Positions 19,045 through 28,864 of a stretch of DNA of 35,154 nt are shown here, piece by piece (position 1 is the first letter of the stretch; every line of letters begins with the position of its first letter). The position numbers and the translations under genes are program-made. The stretch comes from Colwellia sp. GTDB lineage: Bacteria; Pseudomonadota; Gammaproteobacteria; Enterobacterales; Alteromonadaceae. The notes beneath the pieces are model-generated. The model did not search any database. It had not been told where the DNA came from and was given only the letters and a program-made list of their open reading frames with translations. Where the stretch lies: positions 1 to 35,154 of the forward strand of contig JAPYOP010000047.1 in assembly GCA_029938115.1 (NCBI GenBank), read 5' to 3'.

Positions 19045-19605
19045 TTACGCAGCAATAAAATCTTCTAAAAACCAAGCAGCAAAATCATGTTGGCCTTCAA
19101 CACTCGCTTTACTATATATAGTTGAAGCTTGTTGGCGAACTGTTTTTTCTTTAGTTTCACGCACTGCACTTATTTCTTTAAAGCTTAAGCCCTTTAACAA
19201 TAACATCACTACTTCTTGTTCACTTTTAGTTAGCATCCACTGCTCAAATTGATCATGAATAACTTGACTGTATTGCGCTCTGGCGGCAACCATTTCATCG
19301 GTAATCCCCTGCAATTTATCATCACTATGGGCTAATTTTTCTTTTAAATGATGAATATGATTATTAAGTTTTCGAATATCAAAAATTAAAAACACCGCAA
19401 TAATGCCGGAAACAATAACAATCATAGTATCTTCAATAATGTGCCATGTGGGTACGCCTAAAGAAATATCTGTAAGTACATCGAAAAAATTTAGCACCAT
19501 GATAATTAATAAAATGCCTGTAACAATCTTATCTTTAATAAAAACCTTAATAAACAATAAACTAACAAAACAATAGACATTTGTACCATAAGGGCAATTT
19601 AACAT
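19045..19605 (-). CDS. Membrane-anchored LuxR-type (HTH) transcriptional regulator
   Basis: A 186-residue protein with two predicted membrane helices (about 28-45 and 58-78), a short coiled-coil linker (NNHIHHLKEKLAHSDDKLQ) and a C-terminal LuxR/GerE helix-turn-helix (LTKSEQEVVMLLLKGLSFKEISA onward, from about 122). There is no receiver or autoinducer-binding domain, so it may sense through the membrane part. The ATG at 19605 has no clear ribosome site; a later start is possible but would cut the first helix. It is divergent from the degraded efflux operon at 19677 with a 71-bp gap, so it may have been that operon's regulator. Confidence 0.8.
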   Translation of the reverse strand: MLNCPYGTNVYCFVSLLFIKVFIKDKIVTGILLIIMVLNFFDVLTDISLGVPTWHIIEDTMIVIVSGIIAVFLIFDIRKLNNHIHHLKEKLAHSDDKLQGITDEMVAARAQYSQVIHDQFEQWMLTKSEQEVVMLLLKGLSFKEISAVRETKEKTVRQQASTIYSKASVEGQHDFAAWFLEDFIAA

Positions 19606-19676
19606 ATGTCTAATGAAAACATCTAATAACTACCTATTATGACCTCCAAATTGAATTTTGATAAGCAGAATATTCC

Positions 19677-19934
19677 ATGTTGGAAAAACTAAAAGAGAAG
19701 CTTTACTGCCATAGTAAAAATAAGAGTACAGGTTTTCGCTTTAACAAAAGCTCCCCTCAGACTTACCTCTTTACTGGGCTTTTATTGTTACTATTAAGTC
19801 AAGTTACGAATGCAGCAACGCAGTCTTTGACTTCAACAATTACCACGTTGTACTTGTTGCCTTTATTTTATTCTTTAATGGAGAAGTCTCTTTTAAAAAA
19901 GCTAACGCAAAAGAAACTCAAAATCAGCCATTAA
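19677..19934 (+). pseudogene. Fusion remnant: outer-membrane factor signal peptide joined to RND efflux pump C-terminus
   Basis: An 85-codon ORF that reads as two pieces. Residues 1-51 look like the start of a TolC/CzcC-type outer-membrane factor: a basic leader, a hydrophobic core, a cleavage site near VTNAA, then TQSLT. The rest (STITTLYLLPLFYSLMEK and a basic tail) resembles the last transmembrane helix and tail of a heavy-metal RND pump of the CzcA/CusA class, where LTST-LxTLxxLPxLY is usual. The simplest reading is an internal deletion that removed most of the outer-membrane factor gene, the periplasmic adaptor and nearly all of the pump gene, joined at the shared SLT/LTS stretch. The DUF3240 gene that normally follows such pumps is next and is also broken. 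Motif-based; no alignment was run. Confidence 0.6.
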
Positions 19935-19957
19935 CCAAAACAGCAGAGGCGTAATAT

Positions 19958-20262
19958 ATGGATTCCTCAGAGCAATTATTTATTTTAATATCACCAAAAG
20001 AGTTAAAAGATGAACTGGTCAATTTATTTATATCCAAGGAACAACTCAGTGGCTTTAACTTGAAAAAATCAATGGTTACAGTCAATAGCACAGTAGTTTT
20101 AACATTATGGAGCAAGTTGAAGGATATCGAGAGCTATATCAATTTGAAGTTTTGATTGATAACAATGATAAGAAAACCCTATTTAGCCAATTAAGACCCC
20201 TTTGCCAAGCTGAAAAATTAAGGTATTGGCTATTACCAATCAGTGAAAGTGGTCACTTTTAG
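19958..20262 (+). pseudogene. DUF3240-family protein, broken by frameshift and stop
   Basis: DUF3240 is a small PII-like family usually encoded next to metal RND pumps. The first frame gives about 36 good residues (MDSSEQLFILISPKEL, then LSGFNLKK), after a GAGG ribosome site. The C-terminal half continues in another frame: NGYSQ, a TAG stop at 20086-20088, then HSSFNIMEQVEGYREL to a stop at 20260-20262. Adding one A to the A6 run at 20063-20068 restores LKKINGYSQ in frame, so the lesions are a one-base homopolymer loss plus a nonsense codon. Repaired length would be 101 residues, as expected. Two independent lesions argue for real decay and not a sequencing error. Confidence 0.75.
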
Positions 20263-20328
20263 ATTACGCGCCTATGGACTTGGCTCAGGAAAATAATTTC
20301 AAATAAGCATTAATTACTTATCTGTCGA
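20263..20328 (+). repeat. Dispersed repeat copy A, coding-like end
   Basis: Begins directly after the DUF3240 stop. About 60 bases match 27547-27611 with scattered changes. The shared core reads in one frame as LAQENN(F/L)K-stop, and most differences there are at third positions (CAG/CAA, AAT/AAC), the pattern of a once-coding sequence. Relative to copy B there is one extra G in the TATG(G)AC stretch. It may be the 3' end of a decayed mobile-element gene; the family is not recognised. Confidence 0.55.
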
Positions 20329-20392
20329 TTCTGAGTCATCTGCATAACCATGTATGACAATGGGCTTCTTTAGTGATTGTTATTATAAGTTT

Positions 20393-22471
<2,079 letters not shown>

Positions 22472-22559
22472 TTAACTCAAAATAAGCAGGGAATAAATTA
22501 ATGGGTTTATTGTTTGATTTTTAAATAAAACTCAGTGAGTTAGAATATAAGTAAAGTTT

Positions 22560-23636
22560 TTATTCAACACTGGCAAGTCGATGTTGTCTGTCAAACTCAC
22601 GTATTTTACCAACATAATGCTGCTCAGTTTGTTTGGTCATGACATTACGCTTATCATCTAATAATTGAGCATTAAACTCTTGCGCCAATTGCTTAGCCGC
22701 GGCTAACATTTGCTCAAAAGTAGCAAAAGGATCGGCTGCATTAGGTAAAGTCATAAACAAACTGACACCTTGAGTAACAAAAGTTTCCATTGAGTCTAAA
22801 TCAAATGAACCAGGATTTAGCATATTAGCTAAACTAAAAGTTACCGCACCATTACCCGCATTATCTTGATGGCGGTGAAAAATATTCATTTCCCCAAATT
22901 TCATACCTAAGGTTAGTAAACTTGGCAAAAGTGTTGCACCAGACATTTGATGGCTTTCGGGCATAACAACACTTAAAATAATAATTTGAGTTTCTAATTC
23001 TACTGCTTTTGATTGGTTAACTTTAGCTGATTTTTCAGTTTTATTAGCATTGATACTTGGTGTGGGTTCATCATCAAGAGATAAACCTTCACCAAAATTA
23101 ATTTCGATTTGATTGCGTTTTAATTCAGCTTTAGACGTTATTTTTCTACTGATAACTTTTTTAGGCTTAACGATTGGTTTAGCCTGAGTAACCGGCTGAT
23201 TATACATGGGTTTCTCTAAAGTGATTTTTTCTTTTATCTCAACATCACCTTCAACTGAGTTTTTTTGTGCATCTGATAAATCAAGCGCAACACCGTGCTC
23301 AAGCACGTGCTCTTTAGAGGATAACTCACTGTATTCCCCCTCCTCTTGGCCATTTTCTAAATGGCTAATTTCTTCAAGGCTAATACTTTGTTCAAAATCT
23401 TTTTCACTTTCAACGTCTGGTTCGTTACTTTGCTTTAAAACCTTTATTTGTCCAACACCGTCTTGATCAAAACCTTTAGTATCAAAGTCTCTAGACATTG
23501 GTTTTACTTGGTTTTTACTCGCTTTAAGCTTATATGGGTTTTTTTGCTTTCTAATGGTCCATAAACCATGAATAAAGATAGCAGCTATGACCACGCCGCT
23601 AAGAATAATTAATGCGCTTCTGAAATTATCTTCCAT
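22560..23636 (-). CDS. zipA: Cell division protein ZipA
   Basis: A 358-residue bitopic protein that tethers FtsZ to the inner membrane at the division site. The N-terminal anchor is at about 8-25 (ALIILSGVVIAAIFIHGLWTI), followed by a long acidic and basic linker of low complexity (about 30-215) and the FtsZ-binding ZipA C domain (about 218-350; ILSVVMPESHQMSGATLLPSL, MTLPNAADPFATFEQMLAAA). It sits upstream of ligA and divergent from cysZ, as in relatives. Confidence 0.93.
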   Translation of the reverse strand: MEDNFRSALIILSGVVIAAIFIHGLWTIRKQKNPYKLKASKNQVKPMSRDFDTKGFDQDGVGQIKVLKQSNEPDVESEKDFEQSISLEEISHLENGQEEGEYSELSSKEHVLEHGVALDLSDAQKNSVEGDVEIKEKITLEKPMYNQPVTQAKPIVKPKKVISRKITSKAELKRNQIEINFGEGLSLDDEPTPSINANKTEKSAKVNQSKAVELETQIIILSVVMPESHQMSGATLLPSLLTLGMKFGEMNIFHRHQDNAGNGAVTFSLANMLNPGSFDLDSMETFVTQGVSLFMTLPNAADPFATFEQMLAAAKQLAQEFNAQLLDDKRNVMTKQTEQHYVGKIREFDRQHRLASVE

Positions 23637-23822
23637 TGTTATGCCTGTATTGTCATTGTTTTCTAAGGAAAGTGGAGATTTTTATTATTGTTTTTTATTA
23701 TATAAAAAATGCAATTTAAACTCTAACAGAAATAATGGCATTTTGTAACAAGTTAGTGCTGTAATTACATTTCAGCTGAGTTTATAATCAATTTAATAAT
23801 TTCAATAGGTTACTACTTATAC

Positions 23823-24596
23823 ATGCAAGATTTTAGGAACGACAATATTTCCACATCAGACCACGCTTTTGCACAAAGCGGTGCTGGTTATTTAATGAAA
23901 GGCTTTGAACTTATTCGTTTAAAAGGAATTCGTCGCTTTGTTTTTATACCTCTATTAATTAATTTAATTCTTTTTAGCTGTGCCTTTTATTTTATTTTCA
24001 TAGAACTTGAATTCTACATGGCCGCACTTATGGAAAGGCTACCAAACTGGCTCAACTGGTTAAGCAATCTTATTTGGCCTTTGGCTGTTATAACCATACT
24101 AGTTATTTTTTCATTTCTATTTAGTACCGCGGCAAACTGGCTATCAGCGCCTTTTAACGGATTATTATCTGAAAAGATCGAAAACCTCTTACTTGGAAAA
24201 CCTGCGATCAAAGGAAGTCTATCTGACATTATTAAAGACATTCCAAGAACATTAACTCGAGAATGGCAAAAGCTTACTTATTATATTCCTCGTGCTATTG
24301 TTTTTTTCATTTTAATGTGGGTTTTACCTATCATAGGACAAATTATTTGGTTTTTGTTTGTTGCTTGGATGATGGCTGTACAATATAAAGATTATCCTTT
24401 TGATAATCATAAAATCCCTTTTAGTATAATGAAGCACTCTTTAAAAGAGCATAAGAAGTTAAGTTACAGTTTTGGTATTAGTGTGGCGATATTTTCGATG
24501 ATACCCATTATAAATCTTATCATCATGCCTGTTGCAATTTGCGGTGCTACTGCACTTTGGATTGATCACTATCGCGATGATTTATTATCACAATGA
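23823..24596 (+). CDS. cysZ: Sulfate transporter CysZ
   Basis: A 257-residue inner-membrane protein with several hydrophobic segments (about 40-65, 80-110, 155-190, 215-240). It has CysZ family features: GAGYLMKGFELI near the start, the FIPLLINLILF helix, NWLSAPFNGLLSEKIE and the IPFSIMKHSLKEHKK loop. CysZ mediates sulfate uptake for cysteine synthesis. It is transcribed divergently from zipA with a 186-bp gap that should hold both promoters. Confidence 0.92.
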   Translation: MQDFRNDNISTSDHAFAQSGAGYLMKGFELIRLKGIRRFVFIPLLINLILFSCAFYFIFIELEFYMAALMERLPNWLNWLSNLIWPLAVITILVIFSFLFSTAANWLSAPFNGLLSEKIENLLLGKPAIKGSLSDIIKDIPRTLTREWQKLTYYIPRAIVFFILMWVLPIIGQIIWFLFVAWMMAVQYKDYPFDNHKIPFSIMKHSLKEHKKLSYSFGISVAIFSMIPIINLIIMPVAICGATALWIDHYRDDLLSQ

Positions 24597-24681
24597 TTTA
24601 TTCTTAAGAGCAATCTCGCACTCTTTGTAAAAATCATATATATTCATACTAAGTCTATTAAATCATTATAGGAATTAACAT

Positions 24682-25059
24682 ATGACCTTAAAAAAAGTGA
24701 CTTTAAAAATAGCCTCTAAACTCACGTTATTCACTAGCGCAATTTTGTTTAGTTGTAGTTTTGCGGTATTAGCAGAAAATGACGAGTCTGGTTTTTCAAT
24801 TCCTACAATAGCCAACGCACAAGTATTTGCTGACTTCAGCGATGATATTCCAGCGGTTTTAAATTACTTCACTCGAGCTACTGAAGAGCAAATTATTGAT
24901 TTTTACCAACAGAGTTTCGGTGAATCTATTTCTCAGGAAAGAAAACGTGGGCGATTAACCTTAACTTACCAACAAGAAACAAAAAATATACGTGTTGTTA
25001 TTTCTCAACAGAATAAAAAACGTCAAGTAGATGTTATTGTTGAAACACTAGAAGAGTAA
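24682..25059 (+). CDS. Small secreted protein of unknown function
   Basis: A 125-residue protein with a signal peptide (basic start, hydrophobic core, likely cleavage after VLA at 31), leaving a mature part of about 94 residues with a predicted helical segment (FYQQSFGESISQERKRG) and two beta strands (RLTLTYQQ, IRVVISQQ). I do not recognise the family. AGGAATTAAC precedes the ATG. It stands between cysZ and a DUF6172-like gene, with gaps of 85 and 143 bases, and gives no sign of being in an operon with either. Confidence 0.75.
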   Translation: MTLKKVTLKIASKLTLFTSAILFSCSFAVLAENDESGFSIPTIANAQVFADFSDDIPAVLNYFTRATEEQIIDFYQQSFGESISQERKRGRLTLTYQQETKNIRVVISQQNKKRQVDVIVETLEE

Positions 25060-25202
25060 TTATTCAAATTTAAGAACGTATAATGACCAATCCTACAAGA
25101 TAAAGTTAAAAGCATACTTTGGCTGTGATAAACTTATAGAATCTATTTGTTGAGAAATTTTATTTATAGACTCAACACCACTATTTGTTTAAGGTATTCC
25201 CC

Positions 25203-25514
25203 ATGAGAAAAACATTTTCATTAACACATGAAAAAATCAAAACCCCGCGACTTGTTGATTCTATCAAGCATGAAGTAAAAAAATATTTAAAAAGAGAAAG
25301 AAACAAAATACTTCCACAAGATGTTGATTTTTGGGACTTTGATTGCAAATATGGCCATAATAAAGAATCAGCAGAAACTGTTCATGTTTCAGCCCTAAAC
25401 AAAAGTGTTGATGATGCCGTGCAAAATGAACTGGCTAGTTTTTATATAGAAATTTTGGTTAAACCAGGTTATAGAACTTCAAAACCGCTTAGCGAAGAAG
25501 AAACTGAAGAGTAA
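25203..25514 (+). CDS. DUF6172-like small cytosolic protein
   Basis: A 103-residue protein starting MRKTFSLTHEKIKTPRL and containing the segments KHEVKKYLKRERNKILP, DFWDFDCKYG and SFYIEILVKPGYRT, which I recall from the DUF6172 family of proteobacteria. There is no signal peptide. The ATG at 25203 has AAGG eight bases upstream; a TTG six codons earlier is less likely. Function unknown. The acidic tail (EEETEE) is typical of soluble proteins. Confidence 0.8.
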   Translation: MRKTFSLTHEKIKTPRLVDSIKHEVKKYLKRERNKILPQDVDFWDFDCKYGHNKESAETVHVSALNKSVDDAVQNELASFYIEILVKPGYRTSKPLSEEETEE

Positions 25515-25587
25515 AATATCCCATAGCTAATAGTGGCTATGCTTTACTAAATGCCTAGTTATCACATCTGAAATTGTCGAAGATATT

Positions 25588-26022
25588 ATGAATATAGTTT
25601 GCTCAACTTGTTTTACAACCAATCGTATACCTGATGATAAAGATCATAACCAAGCTAAATGCGGTAAATGTCAGAATCTTATTTATGCTGCTAACCCAGT
25701 AGAGTTAAACAGTAATACATTCTATCCTTTTGTTGAACGTAATCATCTACCTGTAATCATTGATTTTTGGGCCGACTGGTGTGGTCCATGTAAAAATATG
25801 GCCCCTATATTTAGAAACGTCGCTCAGAAATCTCCTGATTTATTATTTGCCAAAGTGAACACTGAACAAGTTCAGCAAATAGCCGCTGACGCTAATATCC
25901 GCAGTTTGCCAACGTTAGTTTTTTTTCATCAAGGAAAAGAAGTTGATAGAATTTCTGGCGGACTTAATGAAATGCAAATGAAACAGTGGATTATGGGGTG
26001 TATACAGAAGATTTCTTCATGA
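25588..26022 (+). CDS. trxC: Thioredoxin 2 (TrxC)
   Basis: A 144-residue thioredoxin with the N-terminal zinc site that marks TrxC: Cys5, Cys8, Cys25 and Cys28 in two CxxC pairs. The thioredoxin fold follows, with the redox centre WCGPC at 64-68 and the cis-Pro in SLPTLVFF. It reduces cytosolic disulfides, and the zinc site is linked to oxidative-stress tuning in E. coli. It runs toward a shared terminator, with a regulatory RNA gene converging from the other strand. Confidence 0.95.
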   Translation: MNIVCSTCFTTNRIPDDKDHNQAKCGKCQNLIYAANPVELNSNTFYPFVERNHLPVIIDFWADWCGPCKNMAPIFRNVAQKSPDLLFAKVNTEQVQQIAADANIRSLPTLVFFHQGKEVDRISGGLNEMQMKQWIMGCIQKISS

Positions 26023-26100
26023 TAATGTTCACTTACTAGCGCAGATACTGCTTTATAATATGAAAATGAACGTGTGGAAATAACAATAGTGAAAGGCAAA

Positions 26101-26535
26101 CAAAAATGCAGCTCAAAGAGCTGCATTTTATAACTAGCTTATATGCATCCTGCATTGTATTCAGTGTTCTCGTTTCATCCGTGAAAACTTTCCTTAGTAT
26201 ATCCTTTGAGTAAAATCCTACTCTTGTCCTTTGCTATACATCCGTATACTTCCTTACTTTAGCTACGTCCTTGCATCATTCCTTTAAAACCTGCTTTATT
26301 AATTCCATTTAAAAAGCATTTTGTCTCCTAGACAGCGTCTTCCTGACATCAATCATCCTGACTGACTCACATCCTTGTTCATTTCATCCCTTAGTGAAAT
26401 CCTATTCACTCGACCTAATCCTTAAGCCTCCCTCCGATACTTTAGTATTCCCTACTTCAGTAATTTTCACATCAAGTAATCATTACTCTAGTAAAACATA
26501 ATAAAAGAGCTTCCTGCTCTGTGTCTTCCTGACAT
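26101..26535 (-). ncRNA. csrB: CsrB-family regulatory RNA (CsrA-sequestering)
   Basis: No open reading frame. The - strand carries 23 GGA motifs in about 430 bases, many in loops of small hairpins. Examples, written on the + strand as stem-loop-stem: ATGCA-TCC-TGCAT, TTTCA-TCCG-TGAAA, GAGTA-AAATCC-TACTC, TATAC-ATCC-GTATA, TGTC-TCCTA-GACA, AGTGAA-ATCCTA-TTCACT, AGAGC-TTCCT-GCTCT and TGTC-TTCCT-GACA. On the RNA these give CAGGAAG and CAGGATG, the repeat of E. coli CsrB (369 bases). Such RNAs soak up the translational regulator CsrA. A -10/-35 lies just upstream, a GacA/UvrY-type palindrome about 170 bases further up, and a strong terminator at the 3' end. The 5' and 3' ends are estimated from these signals. 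Confidence 0.88.
26103..26129. terminator. Bidirectional terminator shared by trxC and csrB
   Basis: A perfect 12-bp stem (AAAATGCAGCTC with GAGCTGCATTTT) around a 3-base loop. Read on the - strand it ends in TTTTTG and forms the 3' end of the CsrB-like RNA; read on the + strand it closes trxC. Confidence 0.85.
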
Positions 26536-26540
26536 GGTTA

Positions 26541-26568
26541 ATATTACGCTAAAACTATATTTTGCGAA
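26541..26568 (-). promoter_or_regulatory. Promoter of the CsrB-like RNA
   Basis: On the - strand TTCGCA (26563-26568) and TAATAT (26541-26546) are spaced by 16 bases. The predicted start near 26535 places the first GGA motif within about 8 bases of the 5' end, as in other CsrB/RsmZ RNAs. Confidence 0.6.
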
Positions 26569-26701
26569 GGTAGCTAAAAATATTTTTTTATTTTTAACAT
26601 GTTCGTAACAAATAGAAAAACAATTTTATTGTTATTATTTAACGGGTTATTAAAAATAAATAATTATAACTACGAGATAAAAGCAATATATCTTACGAGC
26701 T

Positions 26702-26719
26702 TGTAAGACATGTCTCACA
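26702..26719 (-). promoter_or_regulatory. GacA/UvrY-type upstream activating palindrome
   Basis: On the - strand TGTGAG-ACATGT-CTTACA matches the known GacA/UvrY box TGTAAG-N6-CTTACA at 11 of 12 positions. It is centred about 175 bases upstream of the predicted RNA start, a distance similar to that in E. coli csrB and Pseudomonas rsmZ. An overlapping second palindrome, TCTTAC-GAGCTT-GTAAGA, starts at 26691. Confidence 0.65.
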
Positions 26720-26808
26720 AAGCTATAGGCGTATGGCTTAAAACACTACTCTGCGGGATTGGGCGCTTAACACCTTATCCATACCTGCATGTTTCATTTT
26801 TATAATGA

Positions 26809-27414
26809 CTAGTCAGTATATCCCCAAGGGGTAGCTGGTTGTTCAATGACTTTAGTTAGATCAAAATCTACCCTAAATTCTCGCCCTGGACGAGTCAATC
26901 TATAAGTAAACGTTTCTGGGTAAATGTACATTTGCCAACTATTATTGATTGATTGCGGTATAGCAAGGTTAACGAAAAGCTCTTTTGAATATTGATCTGC
27001 AGGAAAAGTTTGTACTTGCGGCCAGCCAGCATCAAGCGTGTGCCCACCATACATAGTAGAAACATCGCTAGTACCATCTTTATGTCGATGATCATGCTTT
27101 AAACTTAAACCACTACCCGTTTTAGTTATGATCCATGTACGAGAAGCATCCCCGCCAACGTGAAATGGTATTTGTAATTCACTATCCGTGCACTTTCTAA
27201 TATGCATAACCAATTTGCTTGTATTAAAGCTACTTGGTGGCGCATTATCAACAACAACTTTGCCTAAAAAAGATTTACCACAAAGTAACTTTAACTGATT
27301 AAAAAAAGCATCTTGGCTAGAAATTGATACCAGTGGAGCTTGCGCTAAAGCACTTGTAGAAATAATTAATAAGCTGCAAGCGGTTGATTTTAGAAAACTG
27401 TCAAATTTTTTCAT
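26809..27414 (-). CDS. Secreted protein of unknown function
   Basis: A 201-residue protein with a signal peptide (cleavage near AQA at 26). The mature part has two cysteines (45 and 75) that could form a disulfide, a His-rich stretch (LKHDHRHKDGTSDVSTMYGGHT) that could bind metal, and a C-terminal beta-rich part (MYIYPETFTYRLTRPGREFRVDFDL). The family is not recognised. AAGGAAG lies five bases upstream of the ATG. It sits alone between the csrB control region and a decayed repeat; no partner can be inferred. Confidence 0.8.
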   Translation of the reverse strand: MKKFDSFLKSTACSLLIISTSALAQAPLVSISSQDAFFNQLKLLCGKSFLGKVVVDNAPPSSFNTSKLVMHIRKCTDSELQIPFHVGGDASRTWIITKTGSGLSLKHDHRHKDGTSDVSTMYGGHTLDAGWPQVQTFPADQYSKELFVNLAIPQSINNSWQMYIYPETFTYRLTRPGREFRVDFDLTKVIEQPATPWGYTD

Positions 27415-27546
27415 TATCTTCCTTTTAAATTTTAAGATAAATAAACGACTTTAAACGATAAATGCAAAGTCTAATTTGGTCAAGTTATGCTGCACACTTA
27501 TCTCTTGTTTTTAAACTCAATAGGCTCTTCATTTATGACACTATTT

Positions 27547-27611
27547 ATTACCTGCCTATGACTTGGCTCAAGAAAACAATCTCAAATAAACTTTAATCAT
27601 TTGTAGGTCGA
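27547..27611 (+). repeat. Dispersed repeat copy B, coding-like end
   Basis: Second copy of the element at 20263-20328. In frame it reads LPAYDLAQENNLK-stop, with an in-frame TGA some 10 codons earlier, so only a C-terminal stub remains. It is followed by an imperfect inverted repeat (27603-27611 with 27659-27667, AGGTCGA core). Confidence 0.55.
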
Positions 27612-27703
27612 CACGTAGATCGTGAGGCTCCAAAAAAGGCGTTTTGTCGAGGCAAGCATCGACCTGCAGTTCAATTCTGAATGAGCTATATATGCATGAT
27701 TTA

Positions 27704-28864
27704 TTATGATCTTAAGGTTAGTGTCACTAACACAATGCCATGATCTGTACTTTCGCCATCTCGTTCAAAAATAGGATTAATTAGATGTCTGTCGTAAGTA
27801 TCATATGCGCTAACCTGATAAAAGCTGTCGTGATAACTGGCATCAAATTCACATGATAATAGAATGTAATCGAGTACTGAGCTACCACCGCCAAAGTAAT
27901 GGGTTGGTGTACGTGACTCTTTTTCTTCTCGACTTATTTCAGTAGCTCTATTAGGCTCATTAGTTATCGATTTTTGAAATAAATCCCAAGCGTCATTTAA
28001 ACAATACTTAGCAAGATAGGCTTCACGGTCAATGCGCGATACAAAACGCAAAGTGCTAGTAAGTAAATGACTTAACACGCCATCAGTTAAGGTATTATTG
28101 AAATCGCCCATTAATACCATGGGATGATCTGTGGATTCTCGCCGCTCTATCATATCAATCATTAATAGCGTTGCTTCACTGCCGCGTTGTATCGTTGAGC
28201 CCCAGCCACCCGCAACTTGCGCTTTTAGGCTGTCAATAATTACCTCTTCTGCCGACCGCCTTTTATTTGTCTCATCAAGCTCAATCATTGAACGTTTAGA
28301 TTTAAAATGCACAACATAACAATCACAGTTGCCTATATGAGGAGCTTCAATAGTAGCCCTTAACACTTTTCGGCTAAAAGAAAAATCATTGGCTAAACCT
28401 AATGTTTGTGCAAGCTCAATATTTGGTTTTACTGCAACTACATCAATAATAGGATAACGAGACGCAATGGCGACAACAGGACGTTGATAAATAAAATCAT
28501 CTATTATATGAGGTTCGTCAATTACTTCAAAGTAGTCATAACCTTGCGCCACTACAATTTCTTTCAACGACTCAGCACTAAAAACCTCTTGAAAACCAAT
28601 GATATCAGGCTGATGCTCACCCAAATAATCAGTAATCCAATTTTGTTTTTTTCTCCATTGCTCTGCACTATAAATACGTTCAAAATCATAAAAAGCATTG
28701 GGAGGCTCAAGGTAATTGAACAAATTGAACGTAGCAATTTTAAGTTGTGCATTGGCTACTGGTAACGGCACGGGCAAAGCAGAGAGTATCTGGTTTGTTT
28801 CTTTTTTATCTTTGTGGCTGATAATATTAACTCTAATAAACGATGAAAAATAATTATACCTCAT
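27704..28864 (-). CDS. Endonuclease/exonuclease/phosphatase-family protein
   Basis: A 386-residue protein with the EEP fold shared by exonuclease III, DNase I and sphingomyelinase-like phosphatases. Motifs in order: IATFNLFNYL, GFQEVF (catalytic Glu), VVHFKSKR, GDFNN (Asp and Asn), SVLDYILLS and STDHGIVLVTL (catalytic His). The key acidic residues and His are all present, so it should be active as a metal-dependent phosphodiesterase; substrate (DNA, lipid or inositol phosphate) is unknown. There is no convincing signal peptide. AGGAG directly abuts the ATG, an unusually short spacing, so the true start could lie further in. Confidence 0.87.
   Translation of the reverse strand: MRYNYFSSFIRVNIISHKDKKETNQILSALPVPLPVANAQLKIATFNLFNYLEPPNAFYDFERIYSAEQWRKKQNWITDYLGEHQPDIIGFQEVFSAESLKEIVVAQGYDYFEVIDEPHIIDDFIYQRPVVAIASRYPIIDVVAVKPNIELAQTLGLANDFSFSRKVLRATIEAPHIGNCDCYVVHFKSKRSMIELDETNKRRSAEEVIIDSLKAQVAGGWGSTIQRGSEATLLMIDMIERRESTDHPMVLMGDFNNTLTDGVLSHLLTSTLRFVSRIDREAYLAKYCLNDAWDLFQKSITNEPNRATEISREEKESRTPTHYFGGGSSVLDYILLSCEFDASYHDSFYQVSAYDTYDRHLINPIFERDGESTDHGIVLVTLTLRS

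Noticed and set aside
19924..20115. 63-codon - strand open frame
   Set aside because: Antisense to the broken DUF3240 gene, whose + strand reading matches a known family in size and context.
26140..26530. CRISPR-like or tandem repeat array
   Set aside because: The recurring TCCT units are short, unevenly spaced and set in hairpin loops; there are no equal-length repeats and spacers. A CsrB-type RNA explains the pattern.
27601..27670. Integron attC site
   Set aside because: There is an inverted repeat, but the GTTRRRY/RYYYAAC core sites are absent and no integrase is present.
28406..28765. 119-codon + strand open frame
   Set aside because: Antisense to the EEP-family gene, which carries all its motifs in its own frame.
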